From NCBI GenBank assembly GCA_017551845.1, contig JAFZKR010000006.1:1-18722 (forward strand): a stretch of 18,722 nt of DNA, written 5' to 3'. This DNA comes from Bacteroidaceae bacterium (GTDB taxonomy: Bacteria; Bacteroidota; Bacteroidia; Bacteroidales; Bacteroidaceae). Positions 1 through 7,124 of this stretch are shown here, in pieces; positions within the stretch are counted from its first letter, which is position 1; each line of letters opens with the position of its first letter. A program made the translations under genes and the position numbers. The notes under the pieces are model-generated. The model saw nothing but the letters and a program-made list of their open reading frames with translations. It was not told where the DNA came from and ran no database searches.

Positions 1-133
1 ATACTGTACCCGCAAGAGCCAGCACCCACCAGCTTTTCTTACCCCAATAATACTCCATTTTGATTACTATGGGATGACAGATCCCAATGATCAGAAATAC
101 TGCTGCACCTACAATTATTCCGGAAAAGTACAT
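1..133 (-). CDS. DUF4491-like small membrane protein (partial, N-terminal part)
   Basis: Reading the minus strand from the ATG at 133 gives an open frame that runs off the left edge of the window. It starts MYFSGIIVGAAVFLIIGICH, then continues PIVIKMEYYWGKK and a second hydrophobic stretch beginning WWVLALAGTV. The first roughly 20 residues form one membrane helix, followed by a short charged loop and a second helix. This matches my recollection of DUF4491 proteins of Bacteroidales, small two- to three-helix membrane proteins of unknown function. A good -7 box (TACTTTTG on the minus strand, 166 to 159) lies 26 bases upstream of the start. The C-terminus is outside the window, so the full length is unknown. 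Family assignment is from memory of the motif pattern. Confidence 0.7.
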   Translation of the reverse strand, partial: MYFSGIIVGAAVFLIIGICHPIVIKMEYYWGKKSWWVLALAGTV

Positions 134-158
134 ATTAGATCATAATTCTTACAGGCTG

Positions 159-166
159 CAAAAGTA
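159..166 (-). promoter_or_regulatory. Bacteroidetes -7 promoter box for the DUF4491-like gene
   Basis: The minus strand reads TACTTTTG, a full match to the Bacteroidetes -7 consensus TAnnTTTG, 26 bases before the ATG at 133. Confidence 0.6.
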
Positions 167-262
167 GTCATTTTTATCTATACCCACTCTGCCAGACGCA
201 TCCCATGTGAGAACCGGTTATTTAGATACCATTGAAATGTTGTGAGGGTGATTAGATTAGTG

Positions 263-270
263 TACCTTTG
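263..270 (+). promoter_or_regulatory. Bacteroidetes -7 promoter box for the hydrolase-flavodoxin operon
   Basis: TACCTTTG matches TAnnTTTG. A TTG near 240 sits about 20 bases upstream as a plausible -33 element. The ATG of the hydrolase follows 9 bases after the box, so the untranslated leader must be very short. Confidence 0.65.
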
Positions 271-278
271 GAACGATC

Positions 279-956
279 ATGGATATAAAGCACCACTACA
301 TTGAAAAGGGAACGGGGTTCCCTTTGATACTGCTCCACGGAAACGGTGAGGATTGCAGTTACTTTGAGCACCAGATGGACCCTCTGTCTGAACACTTCAG
401 AGTAATTGCAATTGATACCCGCGGACACGGGCAGACACCACGTGGCGATGCCCCTTTCACCATACGCCAGTTTGCACAGGACCTGCTGGAGTTTATGGAT
501 GAACACGGCATAGAGAAAGCCCATATCCTTGGATTCTCTGATGGCGGAAATATAGCAATGGTATTTGCCCTTGCCCACCCTGAACGTGTAGAGAAACTGA
601 TCCTGAACGGTGCCAACCTGAATGCCAAAGGCGTAAAGCCAAACGTGCAGATTCCAATCGAAATAGGCTACAGAATAGCCAGGATGTTTGCCAATAAAAG
701 CCCAGAAGCCAAGCAGAATGCCGAATTGCTGGGTCTGATGGTGAACGATCCCAATGTGGATCCAGCTGAGCTCTCACAGATCAAATGCCCTACTCTGGTT
801 ATAGCCGGCAATAAGGACATGATTAAAGACAAACACACGCGCCTGATTGCGCAAAGCATTCCCGGAGCTCAACTCTCCATAATCCCCGGCAACCATTTTA
901 TTGCAAACAAGAACCCTGAAACATTCAATAAAGCGATTTTGGAATTCTTGCTTTAA
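279..956 (+). CDS. alpha/beta hydrolase
   Basis: A 225-residue alpha/beta-hydrolase-fold enzyme, probably cytoplasmic since no signal peptide is seen. The oxyanion-hole segment LLHGNGED is near residues 18-25. The nucleophile elbow GFSDG (GxSxG) is near residues 85-89. The acid is probably the Asp of AGNKDMI near 180 and the catalytic His is in PGNHFIA near 206. DTRGHGQT before the elbow is typical of the esterase/lipase-like branch, which hydrolyses esters, lactones or C-C bonds; the actual substrate cannot be read from the sequence. Length is slightly short for the family, with only a small cap region. The ATG at 279 follows a -7 box at 263-270, and the flavodoxin gene begins 25 bases after the stop, so the two are likely one operon. 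Confidence 0.9.
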   Translation: MDIKHHYIEKGTGFPLILLHGNGEDCSYFEHQMDPLSEHFRVIAIDTRGHGQTPRGDAPFTIRQFAQDLLEFMDEHGIEKAHILGFSDGGNIAMVFALAHPERVEKLILNGANLNAKGVKPNVQIPIEIGYRIARMFANKSPEAKQNAELLGLMVNDPNVDPAELSQIKCPTLVIAGNKDMIKDKHTRLIAQSIPGAQLSIIPGNHFIANKNPETFNKAILEFLL

Positions 957-981
957 TTATATTGTTTAAAACCTTCACAAT

Positions 982-1449
982 ATGAAGACATTAGTAGCAT
1001 ACTTTTCGGCCACCGGAACTACAGAGAGTGTGGCTAAGGATTTGGCCGATGTTACAGGCGGCACACTTTATGAGATCAAGCCGGAGGTAAGGTACACTGA
1101 TGCTGACCTGGACTGGCATAACCGTAACTCACGCAGCAGCTTGGAGATGATAGATAAGAACTCACGGCCTGCAATAATAAAAGACCTGAAGAATGCCGGC
1201 AGCTATGACTGCATATTCATAGGGTTCCCCGTATGGTGGTACACAGCACCCACAATCATCAACACCTTCATTGAGGCATACGGATTTGAGGGCAAGACAG
1301 TCATACTCTTTGCCACATCGGGCGGAAGCACTGTAGATAAGGCAAACAATGACTTTGCAGCAGCCTACCCCGCCATCAACTGGAAACCGGGCAAAACCCT
1401 GAACGGAGCATCAAAGAACTCCCTCAAGACCTGGGTTGAAACATTATAA
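982..1449 (+). CDS. flavodoxin (intact copy)
   Basis: A 155-residue flavodoxin-fold, FMN-binding electron carrier or quinone/nitro reductase-like protein. The phosphate-binding loop is SATGTTES at residues 9-16. The two isoalloxazine-flanking loops are FPVWWYTAPT (about 81-90) and ATSGGST (about 111-117). Length is normal for single-domain bacterial flavodoxins of the Flavodoxin_4 type. It follows the alpha/beta hydrolase by 25 bases and is probably co-transcribed. This is the only complete copy in the window. Fragments of closely related flavodoxin genes are found at 10830-10940 and 17070-17141, and the 4258-4384 scar begins at what looks like the end of another copy. Confidence 0.9.
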   Translation: MKTLVAYFSATGTTESVAKDLADVTGGTLYEIKPEVRYTDADLDWHNRNSRSSLEMIDKNSRPAIIKDLKNAGSYDCIFIGFPVWWYTAPTIINTFIEAYGFEGKTVILFATSGGSTVDKANNDFAAAYPAINWKPGKTLNGASKNSLKTWVETL

Positions 1450-1489
1450 TTACGTAATACCTCTAATAATGATTCTGGGACATTTTGTT

Positions 1490-1497
1490 TATCTTTG
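1490..1497 (+). promoter_or_regulatory. -7 promoter box that sets the start of the acyltransferase
   Basis: TATCTTTG matches TAnnTTTG and lies 24 bases before the ATG at 1522. The box contains the TTG at 1495-1497 that would otherwise be a possible start codon, so that TTG cannot be the translation start of a transcript made from this promoter. Confidence 0.65.
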
Positions 1498-1521
1498 CGT
1501 ATCACGACAACGATAATCGAT

Positions 1522-2706
1522 ATGGCAAAAGAAAACGTATATCTGGAGTCAAAACCAAGGTATGAGGTACTTGACGGACTGCGCGGCGTGGCTGCGCTTA
1601 TGGTTATTGTGTTCCATTGTTTTGAGACTTACGTTCCCACGTTCGGGACACAGATTGTAAACCACGGATACCTGGGAGTGGATTTCTTCTTTGCCCTAAG
1701 CGGTTTTGTGATAGGATATGCATACGATGACCGATGGGACCGCATGACTACCTGGGGCTATTTCAAGCGCCGTCTTACCCGACTGCACCCCATGGTGATT
1801 GCAGGAACAGTTGTAGGAGCCGCCCTGTTCTTCTTCTCCGGATCATACTTCCCTCAGACGCTAAGCACTCCTGGCTGGAAATTCGCCCTATGCTTTATAA
1901 TGGGTCTGCTCATGATTCCATGCGGAATGGGGCTTGACATACGCGGCTGGGGAGAACTGAATTCATTTAATGGCCCAAACTGGTCACTCACCTTTGAGTA
2001 CATAGGCAACATACTCTACGCCTTTGTACTGCGTCATCTGCCAAAAATAGCACTCGCAATACTGTGCATCGGCTGTGCGTTCTTTACCCTTGACCTTACT
2101 ATTGGATGGGACGTTTTCGGCCTGTTCCCCGACGGCCCGCAATATACTGTAATAGGAGGTTGGAGCCTTACAACGCAGCAGATGTACATAGGGTTTACCC
2201 GTCTGCTCTACCCGTTCCTTTGCGGACTGCTCATATCACGCATACTACCCACCCACATGACCGATGCCAACCCCAGCGGATCACCCATACACCTCAGGGG
2301 CGGTTTCTGGTGGTGCAGCCTGGCCATTATCGTGATATTCTCCGTGCCGTGCATCGGCGGTGAAACAGGTGTGCCCGATGGCCTGTATCAGGCTGTAAGC
2401 ATACTGATCCTGTTCCCGATCATAGTTCTGGCTGGTGCCGGCAGCGTTACGACCGATAAGAAAAGCACTGCGGTCTGCAAATGGCTGGGTGACATCTCCT
2501 ACCCGATTTATATAACCCATTACCCCATCATGTACATGCAGATGTCATGGGTTGAAGACCATCAGGATGCACCGCTATGGATGCACATCATGGTCAATCT
2601 GGGCGTAGTGGTAATCTCAATCCTGCTGGCCTACGGTCTGCTCAAGGCATACGACGAGCCCGTACGTGAGTGGCTCAAGAACCACTGGCTGAAACGTAAG
2701 AAATAA
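1522..2706 (+). CDS. membrane acyltransferase (acyltransferase 3 / OafA family)
   Basis: A 394-residue polytopic inner-membrane O-acyltransferase of the acyltransferase-3 family, which move acetyl or other acyl groups onto sugars or other surface molecules. The signature start is seen: YEVLDGLRGVAALMV in the first 35 residues (the RG of the LDGLRG motif), then VFHCFE with the conserved His. It is followed by GVDFFFALSGFVI and FKRRLTRLHP, the conserved Arg-rich cytoplasmic loop. About ten hydrophobic segments follow, ending in a basic tail. The start chosen is the ATG at 1522 because the in-frame TTG upstream lies inside the -7 box. The acceptor molecule cannot be inferred. It stands as a single transcription unit between two flavoprotein genes. 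Confidence 0.9.
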   Translation: MAKENVYLESKPRYEVLDGLRGVAALMVIVFHCFETYVPTFGTQIVNHGYLGVDFFFALSGFVIGYAYDDRWDRMTTWGYFKRRLTRLHPMVIAGTVVGAALFFFSGSYFPQTLSTPGWKFALCFIMGLLMIPCGMGLDIRGWGELNSFNGPNWSLTFEYIGNILYAFVLRHLPKIALAILCIGCAFFTLDLTIGWDVFGLFPDGPQYTVIGGWSLTTQQMYIGFTRLLYPFLCGLLISRILPTHMTDANPSGSPIHLRGGFWWCSLAIIVIFSVPCIGGETGVPDGLYQAVSILILFPIIVLAGAGSVTTDKKSTAVCKWLGDISYPIYITHYPIMYMQMSWVEDHQDAPLWMHIMVNLGVVVISILLAYGLLKAYDEPVREWLKNHWLKRKK

Positions 2707-2715
2707 CTCAGAGTG

Positions 2716-2733
2716 ACTTGATAATTGTCAAGT
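2716..2733. promoter_or_regulatory. imperfect 18-base palindrome, candidate operator
   Basis: ACTTGATAATTGTCAAGT is an 18-base dyad with one mismatched pair (T at 2722 with G at 2727). It lies in the 49-base gap between the acyltransferase stop and the flavoprotein ATG at 2756. It has no T-run after it, so it reads better as a protein-binding site than as a terminator. The regulator is unknown. Confidence 0.4.
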
Positions 2734-2755
2734 AAAGAAATTAAAGAATTAGGAT

Positions 2756-3373
2756 ATGAAGGTATTACTTATTAACGGCAGCCCACGTAAACAGGGAAAC
2801 ACGGCTATTGCACTGACAGAAGTTTCAAAGCAGTTGGAGAAGAATGGCATTGAGAGTGAAATTATCTGGATTGGAAACAAGCCTATACGCGGATGCATGG
2901 CTTGCAACAAGTGCAAGGAGAATCCTGGCGCGTGCGTTTTTAATGATGATGTGTGTAATGCAATAAGCAGTAAGTTTGCTCAGGCGGATGCCCTGATTGT
3001 GGGTAGTCCGGTATATTGGGGACAACCTAATGGCGCTGTGCTGGCTGTATTGCAGAGGGCGTTCTACTCAAACGGTGCTGCAATAGCAGGTAAGCCGGCG
3101 GCTGCAATAGCCGTATGCCGCAGAGGCGGTGCAACAGCCACCTTTGAGGCGCTGAATATGCCTTTCCAAATGCTGAATATGCCGGTAGTGACTTCACAAT
3201 ACTGGAACATTATTTATGGCCGTGAGCCGGGACAAGCCGCTTTGGACAAAGAAGGCTTGCAGACAATGAGGGCTCTGGCCAACAATATGGCCTGGATACT
3301 CAAGGCCACAGGAGGACAGCCTGCCCCAGGCAGAGGTGACGAGCCTTGGGATCCGATGCACTTTATAAGATAA
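2756..3373 (+). CDS. flavodoxin family protein / NADPH-dependent FMN reductase-like
   Basis: A 205-residue flavodoxin-like-fold oxidoreductase of the NADPH-dependent FMN reductase / iron-sulfur flavoprotein type. The FMN phosphate loop GSPRKQGNT is at residues 8-16. A cysteine cluster GCMACNKC at about 46-53, with a further Cys at about 60, resembles the compact Cys motif of iron-sulfur flavoproteins; whether a cluster is bound cannot be told. The segment GSPVYWGQPNG at about 82-92 is the conserved flavin-side loop. Family members reduce quinones, nitro or azo compounds, or flavins with NAD(P)H. It is monocistronic, closed by the hairpin terminator at 3395-3430, with a candidate palindromic operator upstream at 2716-2733. 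Confidence 0.9.
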   Translation: MKVLLINGSPRKQGNTAIALTEVSKQLEKNGIESEIIWIGNKPIRGCMACNKCKENPGACVFNDDVCNAISSKFAQADALIVGSPVYWGQPNGAVLAVLQRAFYSNGAAIAGKPAAAIAVCRRGGATATFEALNMPFQMLNMPVVTSQYWNIIYGREPGQAALDKEGLQTMRALANNMAWILKATGGQPAPGRGDEPWDPMHFIR

Positions 3374-3394
3374 ATATTGACAAGGATAATAGAT

Positions 3395-3430
3395 GAAAGA
3401 CCGGTGGAATGGTTCCACCGGTCTTTCTTT
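3395..3430 (+). terminator. strong rho-independent-type hairpin
   Basis: GAAAGACCGGTGGAA and its exact reverse complement form a perfect 15-base stem around a TGG loop (3395-3427), followed by TTT. It ends the flavoprotein transcript 22 bases after the stop codon and isolates it from the AraC-type gene. Confidence 0.85.
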
Positions 3431-3471
3431 GTTGATGACTCAGGGAGTTAGTTAGCCTTGGGTAATTGTGC

Positions 3472-4305
3472 ATGTTTTACAGTTGCAGCAGCAACCTGCT
3501 GCAGGGATTTGTTTCCTGTTTTGCCTTTATGGTGGTTGACAAAGGTTGGATGACTATTCATTACAATGGAAGAGAACTGACGCTGCAACCCAACGACCTG
3601 TACATCTATTCGCCGGGATTCCCCATCATCGTAACCGCAACTTCGACCGATTTCCACGGCTACTGCCTTATGGCCGATGAGCATGTTACCATCGAGGCTC
3701 CATCGGTCCATGACCTTGTACATCTGGCCTGCATGCCGATAGTGCAGCTGCATGAGCCTAAGCAGACGCTGGAATCTGATGCGGCACAGCACCTGATAAT
3801 GAAGATGCGTGAGATAATCGGCTATCTGCATTCTGACCATATCTATAAAGCAGAAGTGTTGCGCATGCTCTATTCCATTTTCCTGCTTGAACTGCAGAAC
3901 GCCCAAAACAGCGCTATAGTACACCGCGAGACACCTCAGCGTGTTGAGGAAATATTCATAGGCTTTATACGGTTGCTGCCCCAACACTTTGCCCAGCACC
4001 ACGACATAGCATTCTACGCCGACCAGCTCCACATCTCTACAGTCTATCTCTCCCGCGTTGTCCGTCAGGTAAGTGGCCGCACCGTTGTAGATTATATCAA
4101 TCAGATGCTACTTATGGAGGCCTCTTTCCTTTTAAAAACCTCCAAACTGAGCATCAACCAGATAGCTGATCAACTGCATTTTGCCGACACGCCCTCATTC
4201 AGCAAGTTTTTCTCACGCTTGAATGGCATGAGTCCTAAGGATTATAGAAAAAGATTAGATTGTAAAAGAACAAACAATAATGATACGAAAAGCGGTAAAC
4301 AATGA
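3472..4305 (+). CDS. AraC family transcriptional regulator with altered ends
   Basis: A 277-residue one-component regulator. The N-terminal part is a cupin-like sensing domain (strand-rich region MTIHYNGRELTLQPNDLYIY at about 26-45). The C-terminal 100 residues are the double helix-turn-helix AraC/XylS domain, with DIAFYADQLHISTVYLSRVV as the first HTH and FADTPSFSKFFSRLNGMSP as the family signature. Only about 16 residues precede the first cupin strand, fewer than usual, and an in-frame TAA lies at 3463-3465, so the N-terminus is probably shortened. An in-frame TTG at 3466 is an alternative start. The tail after SPKDYRKRL is read from flavodoxin-GNAT junction DNA (see 4258-4384) and is unlikely to be native. 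It lies just downstream of a terminator and no good -7 box is seen, so expression is uncertain. Confidence 0.8.
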   Translation: MFYSCSSNLLQGFVSCFAFMVVDKGWMTIHYNGRELTLQPNDLYIYSPGFPIIVTATSTDFHGYCLMADEHVTIEAPSVHDLVHLACMPIVQLHEPKQTLESDAAQHLIMKMREIIGYLHSDHIYKAEVLRMLYSIFLLELQNAQNSAIVHRETPQRVEEIFIGFIRLLPQHFAQHHDIAFYADQLHISTVYLSRVVRQVSGRTVVDYINQMLLMEASFLLKTSKLSINQIADQLHFADTPSFSKFFSRLNGMSPKDYRKRLDCKRTNNNDTKSGKQ

Positions 4306-4384
4306 TCTGGAGGCAGTAAACAGTCTGCTTAGACAGGTTTTGAAAGTGCACCATGATGGCCGTCCGGACCTGTTCCGTGCCTAG
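4258..4384 (+). pseudogene. truncated GNAT acetyltransferase gene (first 34 codons)
   Basis: The ATG at 4280 opens a frame MIRKAVNNDLEAVNSLLRQV followed by LKVHHDGRPDLFRA and then TAG at 4382. It matches the first 34 residues of the intact acetyltransferase at 10954-11415 with only two changes. At the DNA level the similarity extends upstream to about 4258, covering the ATTGTAAAA end of a flavodoxin gene and the spacer seen before the intact copy. It is cut exactly where the neighbouring minus-strand gene ends (stop at 4387). The first 48 bases overlap the AraC-type reading frame. It is a 3'-deleted remnant of a second flavodoxin-GNAT cassette and cannot encode a working enzyme. Confidence 0.85.
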
Positions 4385-4386
4385 GA

Positions 4387-6147
4387 TCACCAACCTCCAG
4401 GGCCTCCAGGGCCTCCAGGACCACCTGGACCTCCTGGAACAAACCCTCCGCCATTACCGCCTGTGTACGATGATAATGAAACTTGGGTACCTCCACTGAC
4501 TGAACCGTTTGTGATTATCATTCCTTCTAATATTACCGTACCGTTTGTAGCTGTCACATTTGACATAAGAGTTGGTGTAGATGCACCAGAAACCACCAGA
4601 GGCGTACCGCCACTTGAAGGGGTCTTGAACACAATCACATCAGACCCAACTGTAAGGGAATAATATTTGTTTGTATCCCATGATGATGCCTGGTAGCAGT
4701 TCTGCGAAAAGCTAGAACCTGATTCCAATCCTCCAATAGCAATGATTGTACCACCTGTTACATAGAGTTTGTAACCTCCTTCAGTGTTGGCATCTATGCC
4801 TACTTCCGGTTGAGCCTTGCCTATAGCATAGACAGTACCGCCTTTGATGTAGAAATTACCGTTGGCGTCAAGGCCGTCATTCTTTACTGCATATCCGCAA
4901 ACATATCCGCCTTGAATGGTGAATGTACCGGCAGAATTCATGGCATCGTCAGCAGCAGAATAACTGTAAACCACACCGTCTGTTATCATAATGTTACCCT
5001 TTGACTCAATGCCCTCATGCGCAGTGCTGTTTACAACAACCGTTCCGCCGTTAAAGAACAGGTTGCCGTCAAACTTTATGCCTTTGGCCGATACACTGTT
5101 TGAAGAACCGCTACCGTAGCGGTTTGAAGAGGATTGTCCATAATTGGAACCCTTTGTAACAACTCTTACATAACCGCCATTGAAACAGCCTGTCAAGTCT
5201 CCGCTTATGCCTTTACCTCCTGTTCCGGTGTTTGTTATGCTTAAAGAGCCTGCGTTGATCTCAAACAGATAGTCAGCCTTAATACCCGCAGTTCCTTTGT
5301 ATTCAGCATCTTCACTGTCATATGCAGCTGCTCCTGAAACATTTACAACAGTTTCACCGCCGTTGATACATACCAGAGAATCGGACGTAATACCTTTTTT
5401 CATATTGGCCGATACACTTACGCTGACAGTTCCGTCAGATATAATAACCGCATCCTTGCCGCGGATTCCATGTCCGGCACTGGAAGTCACGTTTATTACC
5501 TGTGATTCCATAAAGTGTACGTAATCGTCACTGGTTATTCCGGACTTGCCCTGTGCAGTTACATTCAGCGTTCCGTCACCGCTGAATACGAGCTCTCCTT
5601 CACTGAACAGCGCAGCTTTTTCATCTTCATCGGTCGGCGTTGAAGAATATGTGGTAGCGTCTTTGAGGACATTTATCCCCTTTACAACCACAAAACACTT
5701 CTTCTTTCCCTGATTGTTTATTGCAGCTCCTTTTGTGCTGGTCAGTTCAAGGCCGTCAAGGACCAATGCCTGTTTCTTGGAACTATAGAGTTTGATCGAT
5801 CCGTCATTTGAGGTGCCTGACAGTTCATAAATTACTTTTTCATCGGTTGTGTTGTTCACTGTCACATAATTGCCATCAACAGTTATAGTATTGTTTATAT
5901 CACCCGTAACATGGGCACCGCCATCGGCAAATACTATCTGTATGGTCCTGTCAAACTTGGTACCGGATATGCTGTCTCCGGACAGAGAGGATTGATCAAA
6001 TTTTGGTGCCACAGTCGTAGTGTCATTACTGCTGCTTTGTGTCTCTGTGTTCTGAGTCGTCAGCTCAAGATTGTTAATAAGACTGTCCGGCGAATAACCT
6101 CCGCAACCCAGCAACATTATAAATAGAGCAAAAAATCCTTTTTTCAT
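4387..6147 (-). CDS. carbohydrate-binding beta-helix lipoprotein (Cthe_2159-like) with Gly/Pro tail
   Basis: A 586-residue surface or periplasmic lipoprotein. The start ATG at 6147 gives a signal peptide with lipobox FIMLLGC (Cys 15); the in-frame region upstream to 6255 has no sign of being translated. After a Ser/Thr/Asn-rich linker (about 20-60) come many short beta-strand turns such as INGGETVVNVSG, FNGGTVVVNSTA, IQGGYVCGYA and IKGGTVYAIG, with ISSD/GIKAD/GIDAN-type turns. This is the pattern of the Cthe_2159-like carbohydrate-binding family (PF14262), right-handed beta-helices whose founding member binds cellulose and pectic acid. The C-terminus ends in a collagen-like run PGGPGGPGGPGGPGG. 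It is divergent from the LytTR regulator gene, which is its likely controller. The carbohydrate ligand is not known. Confidence 0.8.
   Translation of the reverse strand: MKKGFFALFIMLLGCGGYSPDSLINNLELTTQNTETQSSSNDTTTVAPKFDQSSLSGDSISGTKFDRTIQIVFADGGAHVTGDINNTITVDGNYVTVNNTTDEKVIYELSGTSNDGSIKLYSSKKQALVLDGLELTSTKGAAINNQGKKKCFVVVKGINVLKDATTYSSTPTDEDEKAALFSEGELVFSGDGTLNVTAQGKSGITSDDYVHFMESQVINVTSSAGHGIRGKDAVIISDGTVSVSVSANMKKGITSDSLVCINGGETVVNVSGAAAYDSEDAEYKGTAGIKADYLFEINAGSLSITNTGTGGKGISGDLTGCFNGGYVRVVTKGSNYGQSSSNRYGSGSSNSVSAKGIKFDGNLFFNGGTVVVNSTAHEGIESKGNIMITDGVVYSYSAADDAMNSAGTFTIQGGYVCGYAVKNDGLDANGNFYIKGGTVYAIGKAQPEVGIDANTEGGYKLYVTGGTIIAIGGLESGSSFSQNCYQASSWDTNKYYSLTVGSDVIVFKTPSSGGTPLVVSGASTPTLMSNVTATNGTVILEGMIITNGSVSGGTQVSLSSYTGGNGGGFVPGGPGGPGGPGGPGGW
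4394..4438. repeat. 9-base tandem repeat coding the Gly-Gly-Pro tail
   Basis: Five 9-base units (CCTCCAGGG, CCTCCAGGG, CCTCCAGGA, CCACCTGGA, CCTCCTGGA on the plus strand). On the minus strand they code the PGG triplets at the C-terminus of the carbohydrate-binding lipoprotein. The first units are nearly identical and could change copy number by slippage without breaking the frame. Confidence 0.75.
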
Positions 6148-6175
6148 AATGCGTTTGTTTTTGAAATACCTGTCA

Positions 6176-6183
6176 CTAAAGTA
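6176..6183 (-). promoter_or_regulatory. probable -7 box of the carbohydrate-binding lipoprotein gene
   Basis: The minus strand reads TACTTTAG, one mismatch from TAnnTTTG, 28 bases before the ATG at 6147. A TTTGC at 6207-6203 sits 19 bases further upstream as a -33 element. The promoter is flanked by an 8-base inverted repeat, GCGTTTGT (6151-6158) and ACAAACGC (6216-6223). Confidence 0.45.
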
Positions 6184-6268
6184 GAACCGGTATCCACCCT
6201 TTGCAAAAAAAATATACAAACGCCCGATTTTCCTAAACAAAACGGCTTTATCCAAATGATAAAACCTA

Positions 6269-6276
6269 TAAATTTG
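6269..6276 (+). promoter_or_regulatory. -7 promoter box of the LytTR gene
   Basis: TAAATTTG matches TAnnTTTG and ends only 5 bases before the ATG at 6282, so transcription should begin at or next to the start codon. Confidence 0.5.
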
Positions 6277-6281
6277 TCCCT

Positions 6282-7124
6282 ATGGATATGGCTCACACAG
6301 GACTATTAAATAACATTTGGCAGATTGTTCTTCAGATCTTACCCTTTCTGTTGCTGTTCCTGCTGCACCATTTCCTGCTTGCTCCCCTATTCTTCCGCAA
6401 GAAACTTATCGTTTACATTCCAGTGACTCTGGTTCTGCTGACTGCATTCGGATTTTACTGTTTCAATGTGGGCAATCCGCCCGATTCCCGCATGCAGCCC
6501 GGACAGTTTCAGGGCCCGCCGCCAATGATGCAGGATGTACCTCCTCCAATGCCGATGGATGGTATGGCTCCTCCGCCTGAAGGAATGCGTCCGCCTATGA
6601 TGCCTGATAACGGGCATCGGCCCCTACGTCCAGAGACCATGAAACTGTTCCTGGCCATTCTGCTGATTGGAGTTGACTTGGGTGCTATGGCATATATCCG
6701 CAGCCTCCACACTGAGAAAGAGATGAAGAATCTTGAGGCTCAGAACCGTATGCATCAGGACAAGCTGGAAGAATTGACCCGTATAGCAGAGAATCAGCAG
6801 AAAGCAGAAAGCGACCTTGTATTCAAGACAGACTACAAGCAAGTACGCGTCAAGCCTGAGAATATACTCTACATTGAGGGAATGGGGGAATATCTCAAGA
6901 TATACCATCTGGATGCCACCACTCCTTTGGTAGTGCTAATGAGCATGAAACGCATCCTTGAACAGTTGCCTGATGACCGTTTTGCCCGCGTCCACAAGTC
7001 ATACATAGTGAACCTGAAACGGATCATCAACAACAGCCGCACACAGATTACAATGGAGAATGCCAGCGTAATCCCAATCGGAGAATCCTACCGCGTAGCA
7101 ATCTCTGAGCGGCTTAAATCTTAG
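6282..7124 (+). CDS. membrane-anchored LytTR-domain transcriptional regulator
   Basis: A 280-residue protein joining a membrane sensor region directly to a LytTR DNA-binding domain. Hydrophobic segments lie at about 13-37, 42-61 and 119-139. Between the second and third is a 57-residue loop very rich in Pro and Met (motifs such as GPPPMMQDVPPPMPM and PPPEGMRPPMMP), probably outside the inner membrane. A charged, coiled-coil-like stretch follows (about 142-178), then the LytTR domain (about 180-278) with the typical start LVFKTDYKQVRVKPENILYIEG and the FARVHKSYIVNL segment. No kinase, ATPase or receiver domain is present, so it would act as a one-component regulator at the membrane. It is divergent from the carbohydrate-binding lipoprotein gene 134 bases away. 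The start is the first of two close ATGs (6282, 6288). Confidence 0.88.
   Translation: MDMAHTGLLNNIWQIVLQILPFLLLFLLHHFLLAPLFFRKKLIVYIPVTLVLLTAFGFYCFNVGNPPDSRMQPGQFQGPPPMMQDVPPPMPMDGMAPPPEGMRPPMMPDNGHRPLRPETMKLFLAILLIGVDLGAMAYIRSLHTEKEMKNLEAQNRMHQDKLEELTRIAENQQKAESDLVFKTDYKQVRVKPENILYIEGMGEYLKIYHLDATTPLVVLMSMKRILEQLPDDRFARVHKSYIVNLKRIINNSRTQITMENASVIPIGESYRVAISERLKS

Noticed and set aside
1449..1461. ATTACGTAATACC shared with 17436-17448
   Set aside because: A 13-base match is expected by chance once or more in a window of this size, and the flanks do not match.
1495..1521. TTG at 1495 as start of the acyltransferase
   Set aside because: It lies inside the -7 box TATCTTTG (1490-1497); the ATG at 1522 is at normal distance from that box.
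3448..4032. Long minus-strand open frame (194 codons) opposite the AraC-type gene
   Set aside because: The plus-strand frame has clear AraC/XylS motifs, while the minus-strand translation has no recognisable motif, no promoter and a composition typical of an antisense shadow.
4394..4438. Tandem 9-base units as a CRISPR or mobile-element repeat
   Set aside because: They have no spacers and code in frame for a Gly-Gly-Pro tail; a protein repeat explains them.
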